DNA of 64,000 nucleotides from Medicago truncatula (taxonomy: Eukaryota; Streptophyta; Magnoliopsida; Fabales; Fabaceae). The stretch lies in the NCBI RefSeq assembly GCF_003473485.1, contig NC_053042.1, positions 2,182,501 to 2,246,500 of the forward strand, given 5' to 3'. The stretch's first letter is position 1. The number at the start of each line of letters is the position of its first letter. The notes under the pieces were generated by a model. It was not told the origin of the DNA. It ran no database searches and worked only from the letters and a program-made list of their open reading frames with translations. Shown piece by piece: positions 13,011 through 26,400 of this stretch. The position numbers were made by a program, and so were the translations under genes.

Positions 13011-14219
13011 ATTATCTAAAATAATAATCACAAAATGAAAAACAAATAAATTGTCTTTAATTCACCTTCTAGGCTTTAGGATTCCACTAACATTCTGAAG
13101 TATATGTAACTGTTTCTTTGGACTTGGAATTATTTGAAGATTATTTAAACACCCCTTAACAAACAAAAAATAGCATGGAATGAATAATCAAATACAATAA
13201 TCCAATGAATAAATAAGAAATATTATTTGCAATATTGAATTACCTCTATCACATTCACAAAGAAGTTAAATAATGTAGGCAATGCTCTCCTTCCAACATA
13301 AACTTGTGCTTCCACATTTATATCCTCAAATCTAACTTCAATTGTTGGAAGTTCAAGTCCAACTCTGTGCAAGGTTTAGTTTAATAAAACAATATAAGAA
13401 CAAATATTTCAATCAAATCTTCAAAGTCAATGCTTCATAAATAGGAGATTTACAAAAAGACTAAACATTATAAGGCTCAGTTCACAAAACTTGTTCAAAA
13501 AACACTATGAAAAGGAATCTTGTAATAATTACGAGATTTTGGCGAGTTTGTTTCCGACAACTCATCAAAGTACACGTCTCACACTCTAAGAGCACATACA
13601 AATGTACTTACACAATATGGTCCACAACGACAATAGTACATCAACAATATGTTACTAATTCTTTTGTTTAATTTTTCCATGAACATCTATGAGCTTATAA
13701 GGATTTTTCCATAAAATTTGAAAAAAAAAGGGGGAAGGAGAATGTTAGTTAATTAAAGTGGCGTTAATAGTCATTTTACAATTGCGCCTGATGGGATTTG
13801 AATTCCGGCCCTTAAAGTTAAAAGGTCAAACTTTCACCGCTGAACCAACACCTCACAAATAGAAAACCATAATCTTATTCGAACAAGAACTAATCATCAA
13901 AATGGAACCAAATTAAGAAATATTATTAATACCTGTCCATTCTTTCCTTGAGTTTCAACAAGAACTTTTCATTATCTTCTTCTGCTATTTTCACAAGTCT
14001 AGCTAACAAGGCTCTTTTTTCTGTTGATTCAAGTTGAATGGTCTCAACATCTTTTCCTTTTCCTTCTCCTTTGCTCTCTACATTTTTCCTAATGCATGAA
14101 CTTGTAAGAATTCTCTTTATTGCAACACACTTTAGAGCTTCCTCGTCATCTTCACGTTCAGATTTTGAGAAAACATCCATGCAATGGTTCTTCCATGTTT
14201 TAGTGTCACTCCTCTCCAT
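5997..14219 (-). CDS. PDR-type ABCG transporter (full size), one frameshift in exon 4
   Basis: Full-size ABCG/PDR exporter of the plasma-membrane type: NBD1, TMD1, NBD2, TMD2. I see 24 exons: 14219-13933, 13364-13244, 13154-13066, 12915-12830, 12367-12208, 12117-12041, 11708-11655, 11576-11486, 11387-11086, 10982-10701, 10478-10162, 10074-9914, 9745-9642, 9526-9370, 9274-9170, 9073-8946, 8843-8511, 8361-8071, 7988-7905, 7815-7682, 7540-7313, 7210-7039, 6630-6376, 6254-5997. All keep phase except exon 4, which has one extra base (a five-T run near 12900) just before the Walker A codons GPPGSGKT. Without it the protein would be 1424 residues. NBD1 signature ISGGEKKR, Walker B LFMDE; NBD2 Walker [27 protein letters not shown]; end KAFNFQKR. 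Exon 1 has lost the usual [14 protein letters not shown] residues. Either a young pseudogene or a sequence error. Substrate cannot be told. Confidence 0.85.
6284..6352. repeat. MITE fragment in PDR intron 23
   Basis: Phrase of the type TGTTTAGATAAACAG-TTAA followed by GCGCTTAT, shared with 11806-11975 and 53995-54198 in this window. Only one end is recognisable here. Confidence 0.4.
11806..11975. repeat. MITE in PDR intron 6
   Basis: About 170 bases bounded by inverted ends: left CCCTGTTTAGATAAACTG, right ending TCCCAAACAGTTT. Interior is rich in AAGCxCTTAT and AAGCTAT phrases. The same ends occur at 53995-54198. A non-autonomous TIR element is the simplest reading; the target duplication is not clear. 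Confidence 0.5.
12945..13017. repeat. (TA)n microsatellite in PDR intron 3
   Basis: About 70 bases of alternating AT with one phase slip near 12960. It lies about 30 bases from the start of exon 4, the exon that carries the extra base. Likely unstable. Confidence 0.95.
13765..13857 (-). repeat. tRNA-derived SINE-like remnant in PDR intron 1
   Basis: On the minus strand a degenerate A box (TGGTTCAGCGGTGA) and, about 35 bases further, a degenerate B box (GGAATTCAAATCC) have the spacing of a Pol III promoter. It cannot fold as a functional tRNA. Related patches are seen near 41685-41755 and 15720-15800. Confidence 0.4.
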
Positions 14220-14266
14220 TTATCTGATCATATACAAAGTATATATTATTCTTCCATGTTTGTGTT

Positions 14267-14275
14267 ATATTTATA
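14267..14275 (-). promoter_or_regulatory. Probable TATA box of the proximal PDR gene
   Basis: TATAAATAT on the minus strand, about 50 bases before the ATG at 14219. This leaves room for a very short 5' leader only, so another upstream start is possible. Confidence 0.4.
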
Positions 14276-16559
14276 GAGGGGGGATTAACTAGAGTTGAAA
14301 TTTTTTAGATTAGTTAAATGGATAATGGAACTTAAAGATATGGACAAAATGTCGAATTTATGTTTTTACTTGTATTATAAGGTGCACTAATAGCTATGTT
14401 AGTGTAAAAGACATGTGAAATGATAAAGCTAACTAAGAGAATCTTCCAATGGTATCCATCTCTTATTATTGTGCCTCTTTATATTTAATCCAATATTACT
14501 ATTTTTTTGATGAGTTTGTATGTGCTACATCATATTATTATTATTTTTAAAACTCGATATCTGATCTAAGGACCAACTAATCTGAGGAATTCAATCTCAA
14601 CGTCTACTTGTAATAAATATGATAATGACCAACTTATAAAAGAAGTTGAGATAGTTCACGTTCTGATAGTAATAAATAGGATTCAGAATATTAAATCACA
14701 ATATGAATAGTTTGATCTGTATTCAACGATTATGACCAATGAATATGTGAGTGTGTAAAAACATGAAATCTATAAATTAGTGAAATTTTGATGTCACAAC
14801 TAAAAATAAGTAAATAAGTGAAAGAAAGGGATGAAAAAGAAAACATATAACTGGCCTGACTGCACAAGATTATTTAAGAATTCATTAAAATCAATCTATA
14901 AGCTTGGAACATAAAAAATTTAAAAATTCAAATTGACTTTATTGATCAGAAACAAACAAAGGCTAACAATGTTTTGAAAACACTAACATTGAATTATTGT
15001 CCAAATTTTTGTTTGAGTGTGAAAACATGTACTTGGTTGGATAAGTTTATTTATAGAAATGATTTTTTTATTGTTCAAAAAAGCTTAGGTAAAAACGATT
15101 ATTGTCAATTTACATTTGTATATAAGTAACCTTACAATCAGAAACGCCAAATTTTACAGTGATTAATTTGCTAACTCATCACAATAAAAATGTAAATAAT
15201 CGCTTTTTATTTTTTATAAGGGTTTGTCTAAATAATGTGTATCACTCATCTTGATTATGTAAATAAAGAAAGTCTTGTGTCTCTTATTTATATTATTAAA
15301 AGTTTTATATATAATATAATATTTTCCATTTGAACATTGACATTTGGCATATGGTATACATCATTGGATGTGGAAACCTCTAGGATCGAACAAAGACACT
15401 TTGTCATATACTGTTGGATATATACACTCAGTTCCGATCAAACCTATGATAATAAATTTAAAATTGGATTTTATTTTTTTGTGTCCAAATTTAAAATTAC
15501 ATTTTAAATGCCATTTCTAGTTAGACAAGCCATATGGAGTAACAGAAAAAAAAGACATGTACTTATGGAGTTTTCTTGCTTACGTCGGATTGATGTATAA
15601 TTGCATCATCATATTATATTGATGTATTTTTATTAAAGAATATTATATTTATGTATATTTCTCTCATTTTAATGTTGGCATATGAAGAAATAACAATAGT
15701 CATTAAAAACGCACACAGAATAAATGGATGAGTAGAGGTTTGAGTTCCGATCAAGACATTCGACCTAATAATTTCAACATTTTTATCAGTTGAGTTACCA
15801 GCAACTTCAATTAATATCAAATAATTTTATTAGCATATTCAATAAGATTTTATCATTTAGATATTTGTGTAAATATTTTAAAAAATTAATATTTTTTTGG
15901 TAACAAAAGGGAATTTTAAAAAGTTAATATGATAATATGTCTAAATGGTAAAAAAAATGATTGATTATCCATTGCGAGTTGTTTTTATCTAATTATTCTT
16001 CTTTCTAACTAGAGAAAACCCGTGGGAGTAAAAAAAATAGAAAATGAAAGTTTGACGTCATGGGTGACATATTCAACTTTCACGATAAGATGTTGGCTTA
16101 ACTGTAAAAGAAATTGACGAATAAATGTAATATTTTTAGAACCAATTATTAAGTTGTAAAGTTTGATTTCCTCTGAAAAAAGTTTTAAAGTTTGATTAAT
16201 TGGAACATTGCATGTAAGTTTAAGGTTGAGAAGATTAACAAACAAGTCATCAAACTCAATTGGTTAATGAGCAATCGATTTGAAGAATTGGTAAACTCTA
16301 AATTACCATATTAACTAGAATTGTTGGGACAATGAACATCCATCTCGTTCGTATTTTGGATATCCATATAGCTATTGAAGACTGTTGAAGTGACTAATTC
16401 CAGAAAATTTAGCAGCGCTCCGTTGAGGACAAAGAAATTGTTCAAGTGACTATTTATCCAGTAATAACATACTTGATGTTAATAAAAGATCCTTTACACG
16501 AAGGTTGGCTTGAGATTTCGCGTAAAAATACTAAGTTGATAAGAAGAATATTGCAACCT
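14276..16559. other. Spacer between the two PDR genes
   Basis: AT-rich, no exon recognised. A minus-strand patch at about 15720-15800 has SINE-like A/B box character. A phrase near 14550 repeats material seen near 1730. Confidence 0.5.
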
Positions 16560-17110
16560 TTTTGGATTTGATTCGATGATGTTTATCATTACACACATGA
16601 AGGAGTAGCCGTATGAGATGAAAGGGCTTCTTATAATTTTTTGCGTGACGTCTTCATTAGAACCAACTTCCCTCAAAATAACTCACATAGGCGTGCGTGG
16701 CATTCTTCAACATAATTTTTTTGTGTCAGTGTTTGTAGTTTGGAGGAATCGGTGGAAGATCTGTTTTTATCTTCTCATTTTGGTTCTATTTGGCAACTTC
16801 TTCAATGATGGATTGGTACATCGGCGGTTGATCCTCTCTACTTATCTGATCATTTTATGCAACATGGTAAAATGGGTGGGAACTCAACAAGTCTCCGGTT
16901 CTAAATTTAATCTGGTTTGTGTGTTTTTGGGTAATACGGAAAGAGCGTAATAATAGATTTTTGAATACCAAGGAATCAACAATACAAGAAATTTGGATGA
17001 AATTAAGCTTCTCTCCTTTTGGTGGCCAGAGACAAAACATGTTAATTTTGTTTTTTGTTATCATAATGGCTTAATTCACTAGTTTGTTTAGGTATTGACT
17101 TGTAATTTCT
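16560..17110 (+). mobile_element. LINE 3' ORF remnant
   Basis: Plus-strand translation with several stops and shifts gives the C-terminal pattern common to plant LINE ORF2: WQLL..WIGTSAVDP, SDHFMQHG, then ERNNRIF..KEST, followed by a WW or WL-rich tail and C-LGI just before the stop near 17100. The order of these blocks matches the conserved end of reverse transcriptase polyproteins that I recall from legume LINEs. The short open frame at 16618-16950 is part of this and not a host gene. Confidence 0.6.
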
Positions 17111-17463
17111 TTGTTTATCTGGCTATGATGCCTAAGTAACCGTCTGTGAACTCTATCTACTTTCTGTTCTGATACATTAGACAGAAAGTAATTTATAATA
17201 AACAATGGTAAAATGTATAAATTCTAGTGTTTTTGTTCCTTTTTTTTTTATACATTAGAGTAACACTTTTGCTTTACATGCCAGGTGGTAGCATAAATAA
17301 ATAAATTTCTAATAATAAAATCATTATTTTCCGCATTTGTAGGAATACACTCTGTACTATCTCATGCTAAGAAAGGCATGCTAACTTTGATACTATGGAC
17401 ATGACAATCTAGAATTTGCATTAGGAACAATCTATTTGTCAAAGAATCATATTTGAAGCGATT

Positions 17464-20400
17464 TCATCTTTTTTGGAAGTTGAATGCTTTGATACCAAAG
17501 GTGAAGATAAGTGCAAAGAACACTGAGAAACTAACCACAACAATTGCAACCACTCCTAGGAAGTCATGTTCAAAACCAAAGTAACTCTTAACAAATTCTT
17601 CAACCCTTTGACCATTCTCAAGTTTCTGCATGTTGTCTCCATATTGAGAAGTCACCAATCCATACAATGTCCATGCAACAGGACAAACCCAATAAAACCA
17701 CTTCCACCATATTGGTATTTTCTGTCATTGTTAATCAATTTTAGAAGTAAGTTTATGTCATGCATTAAACAAAAGATGTCAAGCAACCCTTCCACCCCTC
17801 CTGCAAAATCTCAGTCGTTGGATTAATCTAATAAATAGAGACCAAAAGTCTCGGAAGTTAAATTAGTCCAACAACTAAGATTTAAATGGAGGGATGAATT
17901 TAGATTGTCTATGGTCAGCAGTCTCAAACATTCACGTAGTTATCACATCGGTGGTCATTTGATCAAGATTGGACGGTCCATATTTCAAACTCAGTATTTT
18001 AGATTTTAAAAAATATATGCGTTGAAATTTGGACTGTTAGATCTTGATCTAATGGTCATGATGTGTTGATTTTGACTGCAGCCTGCAGGCAGTCCAAATC
18101 AATGGAGGGATACATAGGATCCAAGTCTTGGAAAGTTTAATAAGTAGGCACAACTAACCAATAGTTTAATAATAATAGTTGACACTCATGCTAAAGTTAT
18201 TAATTATTATACTGTTTTCCAAAAAACTTTTGATTAATTGTGTCTAATAAACTATAATGATGCAAGAATGGATCAAAGATTTGAAGATTATGACTTACAG
18301 ATAGGGGAATGATAAAGCCTGAGAAAAGGTTCCATATTGCATAGAATGAGGAGGACAGTATGGCAGCAACATGTGGATTTGGAGTTATGGCCATGGTCAT
18401 CATACCATAGAAGGTGTAGTACAAGAAGGTGAAGTAATTGAAGAAAATATACCAAAAGAATTTTGATGCTGTCCACTCAAATCCCATCATAGCATATACA
18501 ATGATCCCATATACTAGGGTCTGAACCAAGATGTGTGGAAGCTCTATAATAACCTATAAATACAATACAATAATTTAAGAATTGGGAAAACAAGATTGCT
18601 TGGTCTAACTTCTTTTAAGGATAAAAGAAGTAAAAAATAAGATAGGTCAAACAGAGTCGTTGAAGGACTCCGTGCAGATAGGGAAAACACACATTCACGC
18701 AGTGAAGGAATCTCTACCGTTGGGTGAAGATCAGACAACTCATATTCTCATTTCACGTAATCGGCTTTAAAATAAATCTCAGAATACAAGTCATCAGATC
18801 TTCATTTAACAGCTGAAATTCACGACTGTGTGATTACATAGAGAATCCAAGTTAAAACAAAAAAGTCATATCAATTGTTCTACTCAAAGAATTCCATGCA
18901 TTGAACTTTACCTGTGCTGCTGCATAAGGCAAAGCGGAATACATTCCAGCAGCTCTTTCTCTGTAGAAGACTGTTCTCTCAACTGCTATTACAGGCTGCA
19001 CTGAGGCACCATTTTGTACTCCAATAAATATAACCGAAGCATACATCGATCCCATTGCATTGAAAAGATCTTGCTCCTTTCTCCTGCAATACAATTCCTT
19101 TGAATTTCATTTTTTACATTGCTTTAGTAATCATGTAAATGTTTTGTTTACTTTTCACGTACCTTTTCAAGCCAATGTTCCAAAATATGATTCCAAACAA
19201 GAAAGCTATCAGTGTTGTAAATAACAGTCTAACTGCTGTATATGACGTGTTTCGCCAATACGATAAATGTTGTTTCCACAAGCATGCTTTACATTGGGAC
19301 AACATAGTTTGTGTATACTGAGAATCAAAGTATAATTCCTTTGAATCTTGAGGAGGTATACTTAATTCCTGGATCAATTGTTTGTTTCTCCTAAGCAATT
19401 AAAAAGTATCAGTAACCAAGATATTAAAATCTTGAATACTACCTCATGGACAAAATTTAAGACATTAGCACATAGCACAATTAGATATAAGAAAGAATTC
19501 TAACCGGTATAGTTCCGAGTTTCTGTAAACGTTAGTGAAGTTGACCTTAAGATTTGCTTCTGATCCTGCTGATGTAACTTCCAACATCCATGTTGCAGGA
19601 TTATAACCATCTTTAATCTTAGGAACTCCTTCAATAGCCTATAGTATCCATGCACTATGTAAATATTCCAATGTAACAATAGTAGCAAATATGCTTAATT
19701 TCATTTACATTAGACTCACCTCAAAGTAATGAATCAAATGAGCGCAATGGCGGCCTAATGGACCAGAATATATTTGCTCACCTCCCAATTTCATAAGTAG
19801 AAGCTGAAAAGGTTGAGATTGAAGTATTTAACTAACTATGAAATTTATCACCTAAAAGGCCAAAACAAAATTCTACCTTAATGGCGGTAAGATTTGTTAC
19901 CTCATCAAAGGCGTCGAATATGTCAATACTTGGCTGATGGATTGTGCAAACAACAGTACGTCCTGTGTCAACTGTGTTCCTCACTGTTCTCATTACAATT
20001 GCAGCTGCTCTAGCATCAAGGCCAGAGGTTGGCTCATCCATGAATATTATCGATGGATTCGCTACAAGTTCAACTGCGATCGTTAGTCTCTTGCGTTGTT
20101 CGGTCGAAAGTCCAGTCTCGCCTGGCAATCCAACAAGTGCTTCTCTTAATGAATTAAGCTCTACAAGCTCCATAACTTCCTCAATAAACATCTGCATCAT
20201 CACATAAAATTGAGTTCAAGTTTATAATCTATGGATTTAATTCATATATATACATTTCCAGTGTACAGATATTTTACATTGTCAATCAGTCATAAACGTT
20301 AAATCATTAAAAACGCTTGACTTTAATCATAGATACTAAGTCATTGATTTCATTGGCTATGATTTCATTACAGTGTAAAAAAAATTGCACCGACAGTTAA

Positions 20401-23400
20401 TACAAATTAAACTCATACTAAATTACGTCTCAATGCAATCTGAGCAATCTTGTGGTGTTCAAATCTTAGTATAAGGCTTTTGAAGATTATTGTACCTTTC
20501 TAGTAGCTTGATCAACTTCAGGTGGTAAACGAAGCCATGCCGAATATAACAAAGATTCATAAACTGTAACATTAGGTGAATGGATATCAAATTGCTCGCA
20601 ATATCCCGATATGCGAGCAAATGTTTTTTGATTCTTTGGATAGCCGGATATTGTGATGTTTCCATCAATATATCCACCAGTTTTCCTTCCAGCTAAAACA
20701 TCCATTAGAGTAGTCTTTCCGGCACCACTTACACCCATCAAAGCAGTTAGTACTCCAGGCCTAAAGGCGCCATTGATACCCTTCAAAAGTTCGAGACGAT
20801 CCTCGGAAACTCCTTGATTTTTCATTTCCTACAATCAATATAACGGTCAAACATAAATGAGAGTGACTGAAATACATAGAAGCATGAAAACACTTAGTAT
20901 ATTTTAAATACAACAAAATGACCAATAACATGAAAATAGAAAGGCTAATTGAATTGTGAGATAGAACATCTTAGAAGTATGTAAAGTACCTGAGGCATGT
21001 CTACAGCGTATCTGATTTCATCAAAAGTGAGGGATAGAGGTTGAAAAGGAAGAACCATGCCTCTCCTTCCACTTATACTAGTTTTATCCTTACTGACTCT
21101 TGCAGAAAACGATCTCGATGGCATAAGTCCTTCTTCTGCTATTTTTGTTTCTGTTTTGTCATCACAGTCAAAAATAGGTTATGGTTTGAATACCAAACTT
21201 CAAACAAGAAAACAAAGAATCTAATAACATTATTTCAAGGACACACCAGAAATTCTCTTTCGAGTCGGTAACTGAGTAAATTCTACAGCTGTTGAAGCAT
21301 CTCTCTCAAGCAATTCCTCTTCAGATAGGCCTGCTTGATCCTTTCTGAAAGCTGCAGATGCAACATATCCAATGATCAGAAAAAGTTCCAAGTAAAGTTC
21401 AAAATCTCAAAAAGAGATATGAAAGACGGTACTCACGGTTGAGATATTGTAAGGCCAATGTGAACAAAAAGTTGAATAGAAAAACATAACCAATCAATGC
21501 TCCTACACCAATCCAATACCAATAAGCTTGTGGGAAAAAACCGCGAGTTTTCATTACCAAAACTCCCAATGTTTCATTGGAATTATGGGTAACCTGCATC
21601 ATTCAATTATTTTTGTCATAAATATATCTTTCTAAAGCTCATTGTCACTCTTAGAATTTATTCATTATTAGAAACAGAGGGGATTGATTCATTACCTTTC
21701 TCCAACTATGTCCAAGAAATTCATTCACAGCTATAGCATTCTGTCCATACATCAATGGTGACGACCAATAACCCCACAGAAACCATTTGTGCACGTCCTC
21801 TGATGCAAAAAAAAAAAAAAAAACAGATTTAACATAGAGATTAATTCATCGCTTTTGTAAACCAACAATTTCATCCCTGCACGTACACCCTCTCTCATAC
21901 TTCGTCTTTTCAAGTAATTACAAATAATAAATACAGCCTGAAATTGTTTTTTGTATCCAAAACGTTTTTAATGTCTTTTCAAACTCGTTTCGTTAGTCCA
22001 TGACGTTTTGTCAATATGTAACAACAAGAAATAATGAGATAGATGTGACAAAACATTAGCGACTAATCATCATGATAGTTTACTTGAAGGACAAGTAAGA
22101 GAAATTGTGTAAAATTTAGAGACAAAATTGGTTATTTACTAGATTCATTAAGCTACATTACAATTTTGTACCTCTTGAAATCACAAATCCTCCCAAAACC
22201 AGAACTACTAGTAATGCAAATGACCCAACAGTGCTTGCAACTATAACATCCCTTCCTAATGCTGCCATCAACCGAAATAGTGAAGTAGCCATCTGGTTAA
22301 TGAGCAGGATTACCAAGTACTGTTTTAAAAGCCTACCAATAAAATTTTAAAATTAGTAATGATTACTAGAAAAAGGATTGAATTGAAAACAAAAATTAGA
22401 AACAGAAAAATATGAAATTTGTATATCAATTTTGCAACTATATTTAGCGACGATAGAACCAGATATTTTATTTTTGACAACCAGAGATGTATTTGATTTT
22501 TTGGTCTCTAACTTTCGTCGCTAATGAGTTTTTCATAATGGTAAATTTGTAGCTTAATTGAAGATTTGTGATGTAGTCACTTCTTGCCTTACAAAACTTG
22601 GATCATAGCCAATAGCATAGTAAGTGATGGCTTCCCATATGACGGCTTCAATGAGAGCTATTGGTATTTTTAGAATCCATGGTGGAAGAGAATAAGCCCA
22701 TGAAGGATAGAAAAGAAGATCTCTTTGCTTGTAAAAGACAGGAAGTTTCATAAGTGTCATATTTAGTTCTGATATTCCATTGAACATTGCTACTGTGACT
22801 GTGAAAAATAGTGCTCCCATGTAAGCTCCTCCATCCTCTACAGTATCCTTATGCATCTTAGTTCTTAGAAACAATGTTGTTGTCATGATAGCTAAATAAA
22901 TAAGCTGAAAAGGATGAACATGGAATTCATAAGAACCAAGCAAAATATATGAGCAATATTAGTGTTTGAATGTTGCTCACTTGAGTGACTTTGAAAATGT
23001 GGACAAACGAATTTCGCTTCATAAGCAAAAATTCTCTGCTAGCACAAGCCTTCAGAAGCTCCTTCTTGTTAACACCGTATTTCTTTGTGGTCAAGACACT
23101 TGCATGGCATTTCGACTTGTCAAAAGGATTGGCTAGCTCATCTCCAAGTTTTTGACCTATGTGAAATATCTGAAATGCTTCGGCAAAATCCTTGACAGTA
23201 ACAAAACTATAAGGTTCATCTTTATTTGCCCAATATTGCCATTGATCTTTTCTTGATGTAACCTATTGCATAGCATTAGAACAAAATCAAACTCACATTA
23301 ATATAAGAAAGAAAGTAGTTTCTAAAAGGAAGACTTAAAAGTGGATTAATCAAACTCATACTTCTTGTAAGAAATCAGCAACTCCTTTTCTTTCAGGACA

Positions 23401-26400
23401 CTTGAATCCCATTGACTCGAAAAACTCTAGTACATTTTCTCTTGGTCCTTGATACACAATTTGTCCATCTGTGAGCAGTATTATATCATCAAATAATTCA
23501 TAAGTTTCTGGTGCTGGTTGTAGCAGAGACACAAGTGCGGTTCCATTTAGAATATGGATTGATTGTCTGATTGAGCTGATTATTTGAAAAGTTGTTGAAC
23601 TGTCCAAACCAGTTGATATTTCGTCCATGAACAATACCCTTATTGGTCCAACCAGCATCTCCCCTTTACATTTTTCACCAAAAAAAAACATCATTATCAG
23701 TCAACCTCCTTATAAGTTTCAATTTTAAGTTGTGACTTTAATTCATATACACCGTCAATCAATCGCAATTGTCAGATCATTAAATACATGTGAATTTAGT
23801 CATAACAAATTCTGAAGTCACACGTATGACATTGAATATTTTTACGGTCTAAAACTTTTTACAATGACAGTGTATCGAAATTAAACTTTGGCGTTGTTTA
23901 CTCATGCCGGTCCTGATAAATAAAATACCTGTTGTGACTCTCTTTTTCTGCCCTCCTGAAATACCTCTTATCATTCCATCTCCTACCATAATGTCGGCAC
24001 ATATTTCCAATCCCAAAATCTGTAACATTTTAAAAAAGAAAAAAACATTAAAAATATAGTCCATTGCTTTACAAGTTATTTATATTTCTTTCATATATGA
24101 TGAATCTAGACTCTTCTTACCTTGAGAATATAGTCAGTTACCACACTTGCCTCCTGTCCTTCTAGTGCTGCTGCCTGCATAGTTTTGAATGAATCATATG
24201 ATCCGGAGTAAAAAACTGCAGTTTCCTTATAATGTAAATTATTCGGAATTTCAAAGACTTATTTCTCACCTTCATATAGGCATCAACATCAGGATCTGGT
24301 TTAATCTTTGCTTCCTTCTCTCTTCTTAGTAGTTCAGTCAACATGTCTGAAAAGTAGTGAAATTCAAAACCCTGATTATGACAACTTAAGAAGGTGAAAA
24401 TTTAATCAAAAATGTTTTTTTTCTCTCTTTGTTCTTCTTGTTATATTGAAAATGAAGAAACTAACCATAATTGTGTCCAACCCCTTGACATCTTGCTGAG
24501 AAAGCTAGGGTTTCTCTTACGGTCATTTCTCCAATGTGATTATCATGTTGACTTATATAAGCGGATGTTCTTTGTGGAACAAACTCGTCTAGTCCTTTCC
24601 CGTTGTATGTTACTCTCCCAGATTGCTGAAGTTTCATCACCAATCAAATTAGTTACTATAATTAAAATGAGTGAATAGGTGAATTGGTCATCAAAATCGT
24701 CAAAATAGTCCCTCATTTTTCTGAATTAGCAAATAGATCCCGAAATTGTAAACATCATTCAAAATGATCCCTCGTTAGCTTCTACCGCTGTGACATGTTA
24801 ACAAGACAAGTCACGTCGATCTCACATCAATGCAACACACCAGGGACTAATTTTCTAGGAAATTTAGGCCATCTTAGGGACAAATTTGTCACTAAATGCA
24901 ATTGTGTGGGACCAATTACTTGCAAACTAGCCCTTCAGAGACCTAAATTTCATAGGAAAGTTAGTATTAGTTGGTGGCACTGATGTGAGATTAATGTAGA
25001 GGGAGACATATGCAGTTAATATGTCACGCCTTAGTCTCTAACCGTACAAGTTTACACAGGGATTATTTTGACTGACATTTTACAGTTTTAGGGATGTATT
25101 CGCCAATTCGCAAAAACTAGAGACAATTTTGGACGATGTTTACAATTTCAATGACCAATTTACCTATTCACTCTAATAAAAAAAAATATTATTCAACTGA
25201 TTTATCCCATAAAAAAAGAAAGAAGAAAAAAATGAGTTCTCCCCAACATTTTTATGACACCAAAATTCGGATTCCTTACTTTTAAATCTTTAGCAAGTTT
25301 TCCAGCCAAGGCCAAAAGCAAAGTGGTCTTTCCAGAGCCTGGTGGCCCCAAAAGTAATGTCATCCTACAAAAAGTTTATCATCAAAACAACAAAAATCTA
25401 GCTGGAGAATCTAAAACAACAAAAAAGGCAAAAAAGAACAAACATAAATAGTCTTGAATTTACCTTTGAGGCTTTATGATTCCACTAACATTTTGAAGGA
25501 TATGTAATGGTTTCTTTGGACTTGGAATGATATGAAGATAATTTAAGAATCCCTTAACAAAAAGAAAGAGATCATTTTATAAATAATAATCAAAGATAAT
25601 ATAAATCCAAGAAAAGGGTAGAAAGCATAAAGTGGCATGTTGATTAATCACCTCTAAGACATTAGCATAGAAGTTGAGCAATGAAGGCAAAGCTCTTCCT
25701 CCAACATAAACTTGTGCTTCAACATTTATATGCTCAAATCTCACTTCAACTATTGGAATATCAAGTCCAACTCTGTACATTTAGTTTAACAAAAATCAAT
25801 CATAATTCTAACCATAAATTATCACCAAAAACAACTTCAAATGTACCGAATTTCCATGTCATGCTTCAAAATTTAAACTCTCAAATCACTTATAAAAACC
25901 AATTCATTCATATCTTTTTCAAACTGAACTTCATGTATGTTGCATCATAAACAGTTTTGAGGACAATATAACTTGAGCATCAAGCCGGTGTGTTAATTCA
26001 TGTAGCATAATTTGAAGAAATCGCTATTGTTCAGCAATACGCGAATTAGTACAAAATGTTGTTGAATCATATAGCAGTGCTATAGCACTCTCGCGTAGCA
26101 GAAATTGAACAAAATACTATTTGGACTGCAACATCAAGGTTTGTTATGTTTCTGCAATTGTGATTAAGGCAAGATCACTTGAACTTGTTCACGATTCTCC
26201 ACAATATCAAGAATCACAACACAACAGTTTAAAATCTTGATCACAGTTTCTCTTTTCTTTTTTTGCTTTCAGATAAAGAAACTCCAACTACGACTGCAAC
26301 CATAATTTAAAACTTTGGCGAACAGTTATAAACAATTGAAGACATTAATTCATACCTTTCGATTCTTTCCTTGAGTTTCAACAAGAACTTTTCGTTATCT

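Noticed and set aside
12805-13038. Plus-strand frame with a long Ile-Tyr run
   Set aside because: Translation of the (TA)n microsatellite.
16618-16950. 110-codon plus-strand frame
   Set aside because: Lies within the LINE remnant, in a frame different from the recognisable LINE residues.
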